Assembly (NCBI GenBank): GCA_029851415.1
Contig: CM056742.1
Span: 82,698,748 to 82,762,747 of the forward strand
DNA length: 64,000 nt
Direction: 5' to 3'
From: Eretmocerus hayati
Taxonomy: Eukaryota; Arthropoda; Insecta; Hymenoptera; Aphelinidae
The translations under genes were made by a program, and so were the position numbers. Below, piece after piece: positions 1 to 10,389 of the stretch (the stretch's first letter is position 1; each line of letters begins with the position of its first letter). Under the pieces are notes generated by a model that saw only the letters and a list, made by a program, of their open reading frames with translations, had not been told where the DNA came from and did no database searches.

Positions 1-1763
1 CTGCATCGGTTGTCTGATTCAGTGATTTACAGACGATCGCCCGCGAACATCCAATTACACATCACAATCAGACTGATACACGCCTCGCCCACAGCACGAT
101 AAACAACACAACAAACAGCATTGCGTAAAAAAAACTCCATTATGATGATGCAGTGCGTGCGTGCAGCCGCCACCGCCACTGCCGATACACTGCCCTCACT
201 GCCCAGCACTGCAGGTCTCTATCACACTCGCCTTCACTGCAGTCTGAATTCGATGCAACACACGCTCCGTGAAATCTCGTGAAAAATATCTTACTCGGCA
301 TCTACGCACGAGTCGGGAACACGGCACATCGCGTCAAAACAACAATAGCAGACAACACAAATATTCGATGTAATGCCTTCGTGTGATGGTTAACTGCTTA
401 TTATTACTCGGTTAGCATTACAAGCGAAATGCCAAATTCTGAGTGAAAGTTACAAAAAACCACGAGGGTTTACAAAAAAGTTCAAATGGACGATTGAAAT
501 TTACAATTTTTTTGCTACCCCTGAGTTACGGTATGTACACACCTTCTGGAACATATTGTATATCCTCTATATATAAGTCAAATGAGCTCGCTAGGCTCAG
601 CTGGACTGAGAAAAACAGTGAGTGGTATTATCGGCTTGTAGGCGCGCATATTCAATATTACTCCATAGAAACTGGCACGAAGCTACTGTTTAAGTCTTTA
701 AGAATTAATATCGAAATTTTGGGACTATGGTTGTCACATGCCCCCCATTGAAATTTGAATCTCTTTTAGGGAGGATGAAAATTTTAATCAAAAAGTGAAT
801 AATCAGGAACACAAAATTTCGACTGAGCACATGGATGCTGATTTCATTCAAGTCTCTCGACCTGTGAGTGTGATTGATTTCAATTCCGTGAATGTTTCAT
901 TCAAGTTCGTGCCCCAACTGCTCTTTCAAACCGGGTATGCTTGCGGATATGGTTGATCTTCGTCTCTTTGAGAACATGGCTCCGACCATCCTCATGCTGC
1001 TCGAAGTTTCCAGTGGGTGGTGCAAATGGGATCTGGATGCCTTCTCCTGAAGATAATTCATTTTGGCCTGCCTCCGATATGAGTTTTGAGATTTCGGATT
1101 CACTTTTCCCATGAATTTGTTGTGTTTCTACCTCCCGATCCTTAGGATCGTTTGAGGGTGATTCTCCAAAAGCAGAGTCACTATCTAGTGGGTTGCTTGG
1201 GTGAGGCGAGACTGCTTCGTCATTTGAGAGCGAGTCCGTCTCGGTTGCACATTTTGTGCAGGTCGTATTACTCGATTTCTGAGTTTGATACGATTTTGAT
1301 TTTGATTTAATTCCTTAATCTCTTGAATCTGAAGTGTAATAATTTATTGGGTCGGAGATCTGGTTTCATATCCACCGCCCTGTAGTTTTTGGGAGGACAG
1401 GCGTTTGGGTTGGATTCTATCCCGCCAGTTGCATCTTGTCTCTTGTCAGATTGACAATTATGTTTTGGATCCGAGAAACAAGATGCAACTACTGCGCGTT
1501 TCCCGGATCCGAAGATCTATTTTTGGGGACTTCGTCCGATTTTTGATTCTCCTTCGACTCAACATTCAACTTGTTCGAGGACCAAGGAGAGTTTAGGTTT
1601 CGTCGGCAACTCTTGTTCGATGCATCATCGCAGTCGAAGTCAGCCAAAATATTGAAAAAAGTAGTTTTTGTTTTTTGAGATTGACAACGGAGGGCCGCTT
1701 TTACTTCTCGTTCGAAATGATGACTGAGTTGACTGATAATATCAGCATTATCTCGCCACCCCA
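1..1763. other. No supported gene
   Basis: I see no recognisable protein family, RNA gene or repeat array here. The first 250 bases are rich in CA-type words with short non-coding open frames. Around 1429-1491 a 13-base word (AGTTGCATCTTGT) recurs as its reverse complement, giving a small inverted repeat. Because a gag-like fragment lies just to the right on the minus strand, part of this stretch may be the eroded remainder of that retroelement. No LTR boundary or pol motif could be recognised. Confidence 0.5.
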
Positions 1764-2540
1764 TCAACCTCGAGAGCGATATTGAATAGTTCCATGGCGT
1801 CCTGAACCCTTGTTTTTCAGTTTGCCATCGGATCTGAATTTTCCCGATTCTAATTTCATTTTGAATTTTCTTCGAGTACTTTCATTCCAGAAGTGGTCTA
1901 CAAAGCAACACTCAAAGTCTAGCAGAGTCTCAATTCCAGTTTCGTGGAGGTTGAACCAGCTAAGCGCTGTTCCGTCTAACGGTTTTGATAATACAAGAGA
2001 AAGCTCTTGGTTATCTAACTCCATAGTCTCAACGTACCGATGGAGCTCTTTCAAGAATTTCATAGGACGTTCGGTGGCTTCATCCCTGAAAACAGATGGC
2101 TTGAGTTTCAACTTCCTCGCAATGGGTTCGGATGACCCGAGTGGAGTACATGTAAGATTGTTGAGTTGCTTTCGGATCAAGCTTTGATTACTTCGTATCT
2201 CTTTTATAATTTCCTGGCATTGACCAATATCCTCTTCGATCTCTTCGCAACGTTCATTCCCTAGCCCCGAAAGGGCATTGGAAAATGTATCTTGAACCTC
2301 GTCAACGAGACTGATCTTCTCGGATAATTTTCTGATTTCACTTTGTAAGGATTTATTTCGAGTACGTAGAGATTCATTCTCTTTCTGTACTTTGGCTGAA
2401 TGCTCGAGAGCCAACTCTCATCTCGCGGAGAGGGCCTCATTCTTCTTTTCTGATACCTGGATTCTTTGATCCAAAATGGATTGGTCATCATCCAACATTT
2501 TTAGTTCTTCTGTGACGGCTGTGCTCCAAATACGCATGTT
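1764..2540 (-). pseudogene. gag: Ty3/Gypsy-like Gag fragment
   Basis: The longest frame (216 codons, ending at the left edge) starts with a heptad-like, Glu/Lys-rich coiled coil over roughly its first 60 residues. A hydrophobic/charged domain follows from about residue 100, with FLKELHRYVETM, TALSWF and FVDHFW. That is the usual layout of the retrotransposon Gag (capsid-like) domain of arthropod Ty3/Gypsy elements, which packages the element RNA in virus-like particles. The coding sense continues upstream to about 2540 in the same coiled-coil style but is broken by an in-frame stop at about 2415. No protease or RT is visible on either side, so this is a solitary, truncated gag. The family call rests on motif resemblance only. 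Confidence 0.6.
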
Positions 2541-2559
2541 TTGTTCACGTGGGTTATTG

Positions 2560-3382
2560 CTATGTCCTAGGATGAGTATCAGATAGTTTCTCATTAGAAT
2601 GTCACAGGATCGGATGAGTACTGTCAAGATTCTCATTGATGGGTCATCGGGTCAGATGAGTATCGCGAGGTACACTTGACGGTGGTTGATTCTTTCCGAC
2701 ATCCGACCGAGTATGCCGATCACAATAATAAGTTGTGAGGAGTCCCGAATCGGCGGCACGCTTCGTCGGCGGGAGATACGCTTGTGTTCCACATATCATC
2801 AGAGTTGGATTCTGTACTTCGTCAATTCATCATGAGACAGGAGATCAGTATCGTACAGTATCTGATTGATATAAATCGTAGGATTGGATGAGTATCACGC
2901 AATACCTCACTGGTGCAACACGAGACCGAGCTAGTATAAGATGGAATATTACGGGTATAACATAGAATCGGTCGAGTAGCGTAGGATATCTCATTGGTGG
3001 TCATCTCTCTGGGATCGGATGAGTATCGAAGGGTATCTAATTGATTTTTCATAAGATCACATGAGTATCGCACGGTATCACAATAGTATGTCATGAGATC
3101 CGATAAGTATTACACAGTATCTCATTGGTACGTCGTTCAATCGGATGAGTATCGCACGGTACCTCATTGGTGCATCACGGCACCGGATGAGTATCGGAGG
3201 GAACATCCTGAGTATGGAATGGGATAGGACGAATACCGTATGGTATCTCATTGGTGGGTCATGGGATCGGATGGAGTATCAATGTGATACCCTATCGTTC
3301 CGTCATAGTATCAGACAGGTTTTCCATGATATCTCATTGGTATTCCATAGAATCTCAAAAGTATCTGACACTATCTCATACG
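2560..3382. repeat. Degenerate tandem repeat, left part
   Basis: Many imperfect copies of a unit of roughly 35-45 bases are built from the words GGATCGGATGAGTATCG, GGTATCTCATTGGT and GTCATGGGATCGG. The same unit reappears in the same orientation from 4480 to about 5345, so one array was split by the foldback element between them. No coding content is seen; open frames here are by-products of the repeat. Confidence 0.75.
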
Positions 3383-3384
3383 TA

Positions 3385-4477
3385 CAGTCCCTACCATAAA
3401 TCATGGAACACGTAGGGTCTCACTCAAACAGCGATATCTCCGATTTGATTGGTCGTACGGGGATTCTGAAGAGAGGGTTTCGAAGAACACAAAAAATCCA
3501 TCAATTTATGGGTTTTAATGATTTTCTACGTGCTTTTTAAGTGCCCGTGCGCGTGGTTGAAAATCAGAAAAAATTTTCTTTCAATCAATCACTTACAATT
3601 TTGACGGGAGTGATCCAATCACAAAAATACTCACGGGATCTTGTAGATCGTCCAAAAATCTAGAAATTTGGTCCTGTGTAAAATTTTCGTACGACCCATC
3701 CTGTCTGACTTACGAGCTCCGAAGGGAAACTTTGTAGTAACATAGGGTGTTTATGGAGATCCCGAGCCTGGCACCTGTTCAATTTTCTCTCGCTCTATTC
3801 TGGGGCGAAATTGGATTCGAAAATATCATGACATATGATTTCGACGTGAAATGATCTCATCTTTTAGAATATTTCATCAGATTTTGTCTCAAATGTGACC
3901 TATGGGAGCAAAACACGAAATTTATCAATTTTCACATAAAATTTCGAGAAATCGTTGCTATCTCAAATCTCAATCAAAATCTGATGAAATATTCAGAAAG
4001 ATCAGAACATTTTACGTCGAAATCATATGCCATGATATTTTTCTAATTCAATGTTGCCCCTGAATAGAGCGAGAGACAATTGAACAGGTGCCAGGCTCGG
4101 TATCTCCATAAACACCCTATGTTAGTACGGAGTTTTCTTTCGAAGCTCGTAAGTCAGACGGGAAGGATCGTACAAAAATTCTACAGAGGACCAAATTTTT
4201 AGATTTTTGAACGGTCTACAAGATACTGAGCGTATTTTTGTGATTGAATCACTCCCGTCAAAATTGTAGGTGATTGATTGAAGGAAAATTTTTTCTGATT
4301 CTCAACCACGTGTACGGGCACTTGAAAAGCATGTAAAAATTATTAAAACCCATGAATCGATAGATTTTCTTGTGTTCTTCGAAACCCTTTTTTCAGAATT
4401 CCCGTACGACCAATCAAATCGGAGATATCGCTGTTTGAGTGAGACCCTACGTGTTCCATTATTTATGGTAGGGACTG
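3385..4477. mobile_element. Large mariner-type foldback MITE
   Basis: The two halves are inverted copies of about 500 bases each around a short unique centre near 3900-3960. The ends read CAGTCCCTACC and GGTAGGGACTG. Termini starting CAGT together with a TA duplication are typical of the Tc1/mariner superfamily. TA stands on both sides (3383-3384 and 4478-4479). An uninterrupted copy of the host repeat at about 4727-4750 reads CTCATACGTATGTCATGG, which is exactly what remains if the element and one TA are removed. No open frame encodes a transposase, so the element is non-autonomous. Confidence 0.85.
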
Positions 4478-4479
4478 TA

Positions 4480-5345
4480 TGTCATGGGATCGAGCGAGTA
4501 TCTTGTTGTAAGGAATTAGTATGTCATGAGATCAGAAGAGTATCGAACGAAATATCATGAGAGAGGCATGGAGTCGGACGAGTACCGTATGGTATCTTAT
4601 TGTTAGGTCATGGGATCGGGTGGAGTATTGATTCGCTATCCCATTGTTTCGTCATAGTATCAGACAGTTATCCCATAATATCTCATTGGTATTCCATAGA
4701 ATCTCAAAAGTATCGTACAATATCTCATACGTATGTCATGGGATCGGACGAGTATCTTGTTGTACGGAATTAGTATGTCATGAAATCGGAAGAGTATCGA
4801 ACGGAATATCATGAGTGAGGCATGGAATCGGACGAGTACCGTATGGTGTCTTATTGTTAGGTCATGGGATCGGGTGGAGTATTAATTTGCTATCCCATTG
4901 TTTCGTCATAGTACCAGACAGGTATTCCATGATATCTCATTGGTATTCCATAGAATCTCAAAAGTATCGTACAATATCTTATACGTATGTCGGATCGAAT
5001 ACGAATAAGTATATCGAGCGTGAAGCATGGAATAGGATGAGGTGAGGAATTGGACGAATTCCATGCATATTCCGGTTCTTTTGGTTCCCAAAGTGGCATC
5101 CGCTGGGGTCGTGACCGTGTGAAATTAAATCATATTAATATCGGAACATGCGTATCCCATGTCATCTGAAGAGTATCGTATGGTATCTCATAAGTATCGT
5201 CTATCGTTGCATTAGTATAGTACAGTATCGCATTGGCAGGTTGTGGAATCAGATGAGTATCGTATGGTATCTCATCACTCCCTCACATTTCCGGGCAAGT
5301 AATGTACAGTATCTGATGTGTATTCCATAGTATCGAATGAGTATC
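4480..5345. repeat. Degenerate tandem repeat, right part
   Basis: This continues the array seen at 2560-3382, with units containing GTCATGGGATCGG, GAGTATCG and ATCTCATTGGTATTCCATAG. A segment of about 240 bases (around 4610-4810) is repeated almost unchanged at about 4860-5010, so the array also has a longer secondary period. The repeat fades out after about 5345. Confidence 0.7.
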
Positions 5346-5627
5346 GATGAACCGATGATCAGAAGAGTCGTTTCTTGGAATTCTCAGTCATAAAATGGAC
5401 GATTTATCTTCCATACAATTTCATGGTATCTCATGATATCTCATTAGTATCGTTTTGTATACGCAAGAGATACCATGTGGTACGCATGTGGACTCATTCA
5501 AAAATTTTACCGGGGCAAACTCAAATCAAAACACTCAAAAGTGAACAAAATTGCTCGGCTCACCTTGAGCTCAAGATTCAAAATTGGTGCTACGCCCAAT
5601 CGTTGAAATCGGGACGTATACGTACAA

Positions 5628-5673
5628 ATGCGCATGATCACTTGTAACTATAGTTACAAGTGATCATGCGCAT
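5628..5673. repeat. Perfect 46-bp palindrome
   Basis: Two 23-base arms meet without a spacer between 5650 and 5651, at TAACTATAGTTA. The sequence is perfectly self-complementary and would extrude as a hairpin. It lies between the tandem-repeat field and the end of the BEL/Pao integrase. It could be the joint of an inverted duplication or a minimal foldback element; no longer flanking similarity was seen. Confidence 0.8.
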
Positions 5674-5847
5674 GGCGTAGTTGAACGGAGGGACAAAATC
5701 CAAGAATGAAGGATCACATTCCTAAATGCCTCTAAGTTTTTCAAAAGGTATCGCGATGAAGGATGGCACAGGTCTCCTTACTTATCTTCCGTCTTCCGGG
5801 ATTCCACGCCACCACTCAAGATTTGAATAATCGTGACTCTACAAGGA

Positions 5848-5938
5848 ATGCGATCTGCTGATGAAGATGTAAAACGTGCCATCAACGCAGTGCAATTGAA
5901 GCGAAGAAAGGTGCCTGTAGATGTCGTGTGTCGCGAGA
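5848..5938 (+). other. Possible coding fragment, unassigned
   Basis: A short open frame reads MRSADEDVKRAINAVQLKRR and continues for about a dozen residues before running into BEL/Pao sequence of the opposite strand. Its alternating acidic, basic and hydrophobic pattern resembles the small helix-turn-helix at the N-terminus of pogo/Psq-type proteins, but I cannot confirm this. It may be a leftover of another transposon or chance. Confidence 0.15.
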
Positions 5939-5939
5939 T

Positions 5940-6471
5940 TCAGTTGTCATCATGTCGTTGTTCTTGATGCATCATGGCTGGACGTCCTTTATCATCTTGT
6001 TGAATCGGTGGCAATTTGACGAGCTTGCGAAGCGCTCGGTGGTAGGTGGATGTTGCGGTTTTGAGATCGACCACTCTGACTAAGCCGTTTTTACCAGGGT
6101 GAAGAGCGATGACTCGAGCAAGCGGGTATTTCGTTGGTAGAGTTAGCTCATCCTTCATGAGCACAAGGTCACCCACTCTCAGGTGATCTCGACCGTCGTG
6201 CCATTTTCCCCGTTGTTGGTATAGGTTCATGACTTCCTTCCTCCACCGTGCCCAAAAATGGTTCCTCATATTTTGTATCAAGCGCCATGTAGGAATATGA
6301 GACTTTGTAAGGTCCTGATTATCAAACGGCTCTGAAATAGCTGACATAGCTCTACCAGTGATGGAATGACCAGGTGTTAAGGCAACGAGATCATCATCAT
6401 TCAGGCTAATTGGGCACATGGGGCGTGAATTGAGGCAAGCTTCAATTTGAGATGTTAACGTGGAAAACTCT
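5940..6471 (-). pseudogene. BEL/Pao integrase C-terminal part (DUF5641-type)
   Basis: About 175 codons continue the integrase after the PLE insertion. The first residues (STLTSQIEACLNSRP) match the end of the integrase catalytic fold. They are followed by GHSITG, a WRKEVMNLYQQR segment and the small barrel-like region GDLVLMKDE...YPLARVIALHPGKNG that is typical of the Pao integrase C-terminus. Joining it to the core fragment beyond 14.6 kb restores one continuous frame through Gly-Glu-Phe-Ser-Thr, so the PLE entered exactly here. The fragment has no internal stop, in contrast to the rest of the element. Confidence 0.85.
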
Positions 6472-6536
6472 TCCAATCAGGAATTTCATTGAAGCGATTG
6501 GTCTTTCCTGCTAGTATTTTTATTGCAATTATGCAA

Positions 6537-6572
6537 CGTTTCGATTGTGAGTGTACAATCCTCTTCAGGCTA
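6537..6572 (-). ncRNA. Hammerhead-like motif, PLE copy 1
   Basis: On the minus strand CTGAAGA is followed by a stem-loop (GATTGT...ACAATC) and GAAA, the order of the hammerhead ribozyme core (CUGANGA, stem II, GAAA). A second small stem (TTGCA...TGCAA) follows where stem III belongs. One unpaired G sits at the base of stem II, and A15.1-U16.1 pairing is not convincing. Hammerhead motifs are known in PLE terminal repeats. The motif sits just inside the element 3' end. It may be a degenerate ribozyme or a look-alike. Confidence 0.35.
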
Positions 6573-6866
6573 AAAAATATATACATGTACATTAATGATC
6601 ATATTCGAAAACAATCACAGTGACACTTTCATAATATCACACACAATTTTTACCTTAAAATATTCGAATAGTCACATTTGAAGAATCAAATACTTTCATC
6701 CAAGAAAATCCTGGAGTCGTTATTTCCTCTTTTGAACACAGTACAGTGATGATGATAACTTTCCATTTCTATGACACAATATAATAATAATTGAGCGACT
6801 TCTTCAAAAATAGAAGGGAAACTAAAAAAATTTTTTTCTGTCTTACAATTTAGATGTTTGTTACTG

Positions 6867-6970
6867 TGTTATTGATCCTTCAGTCCTGGGATGACAAGGG
6901 ATGATATTCTTGTCGATCGACTAGATGTTGTGTCGATCGATTCCCAAGGAGGACTGACAGATCAATAACA
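6867..6970. repeat. Conserved 104-nt hairpin in PLE 3' region (copy 1)
   Basis: Outer arms TGTTATTGATC / GATCAATAACA enclose TCAGTCCT / AGGACTGA and an inner TCGATCGA / TCGATCGA pair, so the region folds into a long interrupted stem. It lies between the end of the RT/GIY-YIG ORF and the element 3' end and is kept in all three copies. Confidence 0.6.
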
Positions 6971-7011
6971 TTACAATTGTACAATGAGAAGGTTCCTGTT
7001 TTACCGGCCGT

Positions 7012-9789
7012 TTACAGTGATCTATTATATCGTATTGATTTCCTTGAGAGAGACATCTTGAGTTGGTCTAGCGAATACTTATATGTATTTTTTAGGCCGT
7101 CTAGATCTTCTCGTTTGTTGAGAGTGTTAGAGTGATAATAGATATTTAACATTTCAGAGAAGAGTCTAGGCTTGTATCTATTTTCAGTGTCCAAAATCTC
7201 AATGTTATCAAAATCAAAGGAATGTTGGAATTTCTTTGAATGTTGTGCTATCACTGATGTTTCTTTGCCGATTCTAATATCCCGTTCATGTTCATACGCT
7301 CTTTTTTTCATTTTTCTTAACGTTTGACCTATGTATGTCATATTGCAACTTCCACAGTTTATTTTATATACTAAGTTATGCTTTTCTGAGATTGGTAAAG
7401 AATCTTTTCCTAATTTTATGAATCGATTAAATTGATTACAGTTGAAGGAAATGGGAACAAAAAAGAATTTTCTGGCTATTGCATTGAGAGACGGAGTAAG
7501 ATTTTTCACAAAGGGAAAAACTACCTTTGGGAGTTTGATAAAAATTTTTTTGGTGTTTGACTCGACATTGATATCAGAATTCTGTGACCTATGGATTGCA
7601 TGCATTCTTTTGCTAATATATTTATTAATAAATTTACTTGGGTAATTGTTAGATAATAGAAGATCTCGAATGACATTCAGGTTTGAAACGTGGAAAGACT
7701 TGTCAGAAAGTTTGATGGCTTCATCAACCAGGTTATATATAATAGCTATTTTTTGCGATGCAGGATGATGAGATAGAAAATTGATGTAACGTCCTGATGC
7801 AGTTGGTTTTCTGAACCAATTGGTCAGGCATGTTTGATTCGGACGTCTAACAATCTGCAGGTCCAGAAAACTGATACAACCGTCTACCTCTTCCTCATGT
7901 GTAAATTGAAGGTGATCATCAAAATTGTTGAAGGTTTGCAAACATTGGGAAATCATATCTTTTTTGACGATTAGAAGACAGTCATCTACATATCTCTTAT
8001 AGAATAAAATACTCCTTTTCATAATATTCAGGCTATGATTTTCTAAGAGTTCTAGTGTTATTTCTGCATAAAATGGGCTCGTGCAGCCACCCATAGGAGA
8101 ACCTACTTTTTGCCTGTAAAATTTTCCATTAAACTGAATATATGTTGAATTGAGGAGTATTCTAATTTTCGAAAGGAATTCATCTCTACTCATATATCTG
8201 CCTACTGTACTTCTTAGATATTTCCATTTCCTTTTTAGAGCTTCTATGATTAGATCAGGATGTAAATTTGTAAACAAACTTATAACGTCAAAAGAGACCA
8301 GCTCATAATCCTCCGGAATAGATAATTCCTCCAACATTTTAACCATCTCATAGCTATTTTTGATTCGAGATTCAGGCATAGGAATATGTTTGTTGAAGTG
8401 AACAGAAAGACATTTGTCTAAACGATGAGTGGGACTATTAACAGTAGAAACGATAATACGAACAGGATAACCTGCTTTGTGAACTTTGACCAATCCATAA
8501 GCACGTGGAACGTTAGTTTGAGACAGATCTCGTTTTATGTAATTGAAGCTAGAATCAGAGCCAATCAAACCTTTTTTTGTCCAGTCATCAACTATTTCTG
8601 TAACAGCATTCTGTAAAGAACTCAAAGGGGATTTCTTGACTTTATCATAATAATTCTCATCTCCAAGGCTTGCTTCTACTTTTTGTACATAATCATCCTT
8701 GGAAATAACCACAGTAACATTACCTTTATCTGCTCTAGTAATCAAAATTCCCTTATTGTCCTTGATAAAAGTTTCAGTTTGTTTGATTTTATGAGAAATA
8801 ATACGATCCTGCAAGGTGATATGATGTATACTATTATTAAAACTATTCAGTTGTGTGAGGGCTTTCTCTCGAAACCTCTCATCTAGATCGTCATACTGAT
8901 CATATAGGTGTTCCAAATTTTTTAAAATACTGAAAAATGTTCTCTTATCAAGAGATGAAGTGAAACTGAATTTTTCTCCCAAACTCAATATATCTGAAAC
9001 AGCTTGTGGGATATTAATGTTCGTGAGATTGACGAGCCACTTATCCTTGAAATTGTTTTGTGAAATTTTGTCTTCCTGAACGTGAGAATTGGTGGATAGT
9101 TTCTCAGTGACCTCAGGAGCATTGTCATGGCCTTGAACAGACCATAATTTCAAAAACTTTTTATCATGCGTTTTTCTCACGTTCATTTTCAACTTATCAG
9201 TGATATTTTTAAATGTATCCACAAACTGTTCAGCCAAACTGCAATTGAGTTGAGATTTTAGATTTTCTACTGACAGGTCGATATTTTTCGATAGAAATTT
9301 TAAATGAATATTCAAATCATGAATTTCAAGGTTCAACAGTCTCTTCTGAATTTGGAACTGAATTTCTTTGGATCTCCTTCTAGCCAAATTACTGTGAAAT
9401 GTCACATTACCAACAGATTTAGTACAATTTTGTAGATGTGAGGGAATAATATCAAACGTTCTACATCGAAGTAAGAAGCGAAGTTGTTCGTTAGAAGTCG
9501 CCCGTTTTCTCATTAATTTGGAAAGTTTTACAAATGAATCAGAGATTTTATCACAGAAAACATGTCTCAGTGATCTCAGAAATTCAGAGAATATAAAATT
9601 TTGTTGGTTAGACAATATATTACCAAGTTCTTCGAGGGTCTTCTTAGATGTAAAATACTGTGTGTGTGACGAGTGATTGTTTTGATCGTCAGATGTTTCG
9701 ATGACCTCTTGAAGCGCCGCTTGACGTGATGTTTGCCGCGCAGTATATTCTTCTGCAAGCTGCTTGCTACGCGCTCGCGTGATCGGCAT
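7012..9789 (-). CDS. Penelope-like reverse transcriptase / GIY-YIG endonuclease, full length
   Basis: An intact 925-codon ORF encodes the single PLE polyprotein, which nicks the target and copies the element RNA at the nick. An N-terminal basic/coiled region (about residues 1-330) is followed by an RT with motif A FDVISLF (near residue 500), the motif VGSPMGG and the catalytic YVDD (near 600). The C-terminal 110 residues hold a GIY-YIG nuclease beginning VYKINCGSCNMTYIGQT, with a CxxC pair before it as in Penelope proteins. The chosen ATG lies about 60 bases from the element's 5' joint, and no longer upstream frame exists. No stop or frameshift is seen and the length suits the family. This copy could still supply protein; activity itself is inference. 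Confidence 0.92.
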   Translation of the reverse strand: MPITRARSKQLAEEYTARQTSRQAALQEVIETSDDQNNHSSHTQYFTSKKTLEELGNILSNQQNFIFSEFLRSLRHVFCDKISDSFVKLSKLMRKRATSNEQLRFLLRCRTFDIIPSHLQNCTKSVGNVTFHSNLARRRSKEIQFQIQKRLLNLEIHDLNIHLKFLSKNIDLSVENLKSQLNCSLAEQFVDTFKNITDKLKMNVRKTHDKKFLKLWSVQGHDNAPEVTEKLSTNSHVQEDKISQNNFKDKWLVNLTNINIPQAVSDILSLGEKFSFTSSLDKRTFFSILKNLEHLYDQYDDLDERFREKALTQLNSFNNSIHHITLQDRIISHKIKQTETFIKDNKGILITRADKGNVTVVISKDDYVQKVEASLGDENYYDKVKKSPLSSLQNAVTEIVDDWTKKGLIGSDSSFNYIKRDLSQTNVPRAYGLVKVHKAGYPVRIIVSTVNSPTHRLDKCLSVHFNKHIPMPESRIKNSYEMVKMLEELSIPEDYELVSFDVISLFTNLHPDLIIEALKRKWKYLRSTVGRYMSRDEFLSKIRILLNSTYIQFNGKFYRQKVGSPMGGCTSPFYAEITLELLENHSLNIMKRSILFYKRYVDDCLLIVKKDMISQCLQTFNNFDDHLQFTHEEEVDGCISFLDLQIVRRPNQTCLTNWFRKPTASGRYINFLSHHPASQKIAIIYNLVDEAIKLSDKSFHVSNLNVIRDLLLSNNYPSKFINKYISKRMHAIHRSQNSDINVESNTKKIFIKLPKVVFPFVKNLTPSLNAIARKFFFVPISFNCNQFNRFIKLGKDSLPISEKHNLVYKINCGSCNMTYIGQTLRKMKKRAYEHERDIRIGKETSVIAQHSKKFQHSFDFDNIEILDTENRYKPRLFSEMLNIYYHSNTLNKREDLDGLKNTYKYSLDQLKMSLSRKSIRYNRSL

Positions 9790-9913
9790 TTCATGTACCC
9801 AATGCCAATAGATATCGATGAAAATGACTCGATTGCAGGATCAAAAATTGATAATCAGGAATTTCATTGAAGCGATTGGTCTTTCCTGCTAGTATTTTTA
9901 TTGCAATTATGCA

Positions 9914-9948
9914 ACGTTTCGATTGTGAGTGTACAATCCTCTTCAGGC
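9914..9948 (-). ncRNA. Hammerhead-like motif, PLE copy 2
   Basis: Same CTGAAGA / stem-loop / GAAA arrangement as in copy 1, with no difference inside the motif. Here it lies at the joint between copy 2 (3' end) and copy 1 (5' end), where a self-cleaving RNA would process a tandem transcript. Function is inference. Confidence 0.35.
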
Positions 9949-10244
9949 TAAAAAATATATACATGTACATTAATGATCATATTCGAAAACAATCACAGTG
10001 ACACTTTCATAATATCACACACAATTTTTACCTTAAAATATTCGAATAGTCACATTTGAAGAATCAAATACTTTCATCCAAGAAAATCCTGGAGTCGTTA
10101 TTTCCTCTTTTGAACACAGTACAGTGATGGTGATAACTTTCCATTTCTATGACACAATATAATAATAATTGAGCGACTTCTTCAAAAATAGAAGGGAAAC
10201 TGAAAAAATTTTTTTCTCACTTACAATTTAGATGTTTGTTACTG

Positions 10245-10348
10245 TGTTATTGATCCTTCAGTCCTGGGATGACAAGGGATGATATTCTTGTCGATCGACT
10301 AGATGTTGTGTCGATCGATTCCCAAGGAGGACTGACAGATCAATAACA
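10245..10348. repeat. Conserved 104-nt hairpin in PLE 3' region (copy 2)
   Basis: Identical in layout to the hairpin of copy 1, with the same outer, middle and inner arms. Confidence 0.6.
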
Positions 10349-10389
10349 TTACAATTGTACAATGAGAAGGTTCCTGTTTTACCGGCCGT

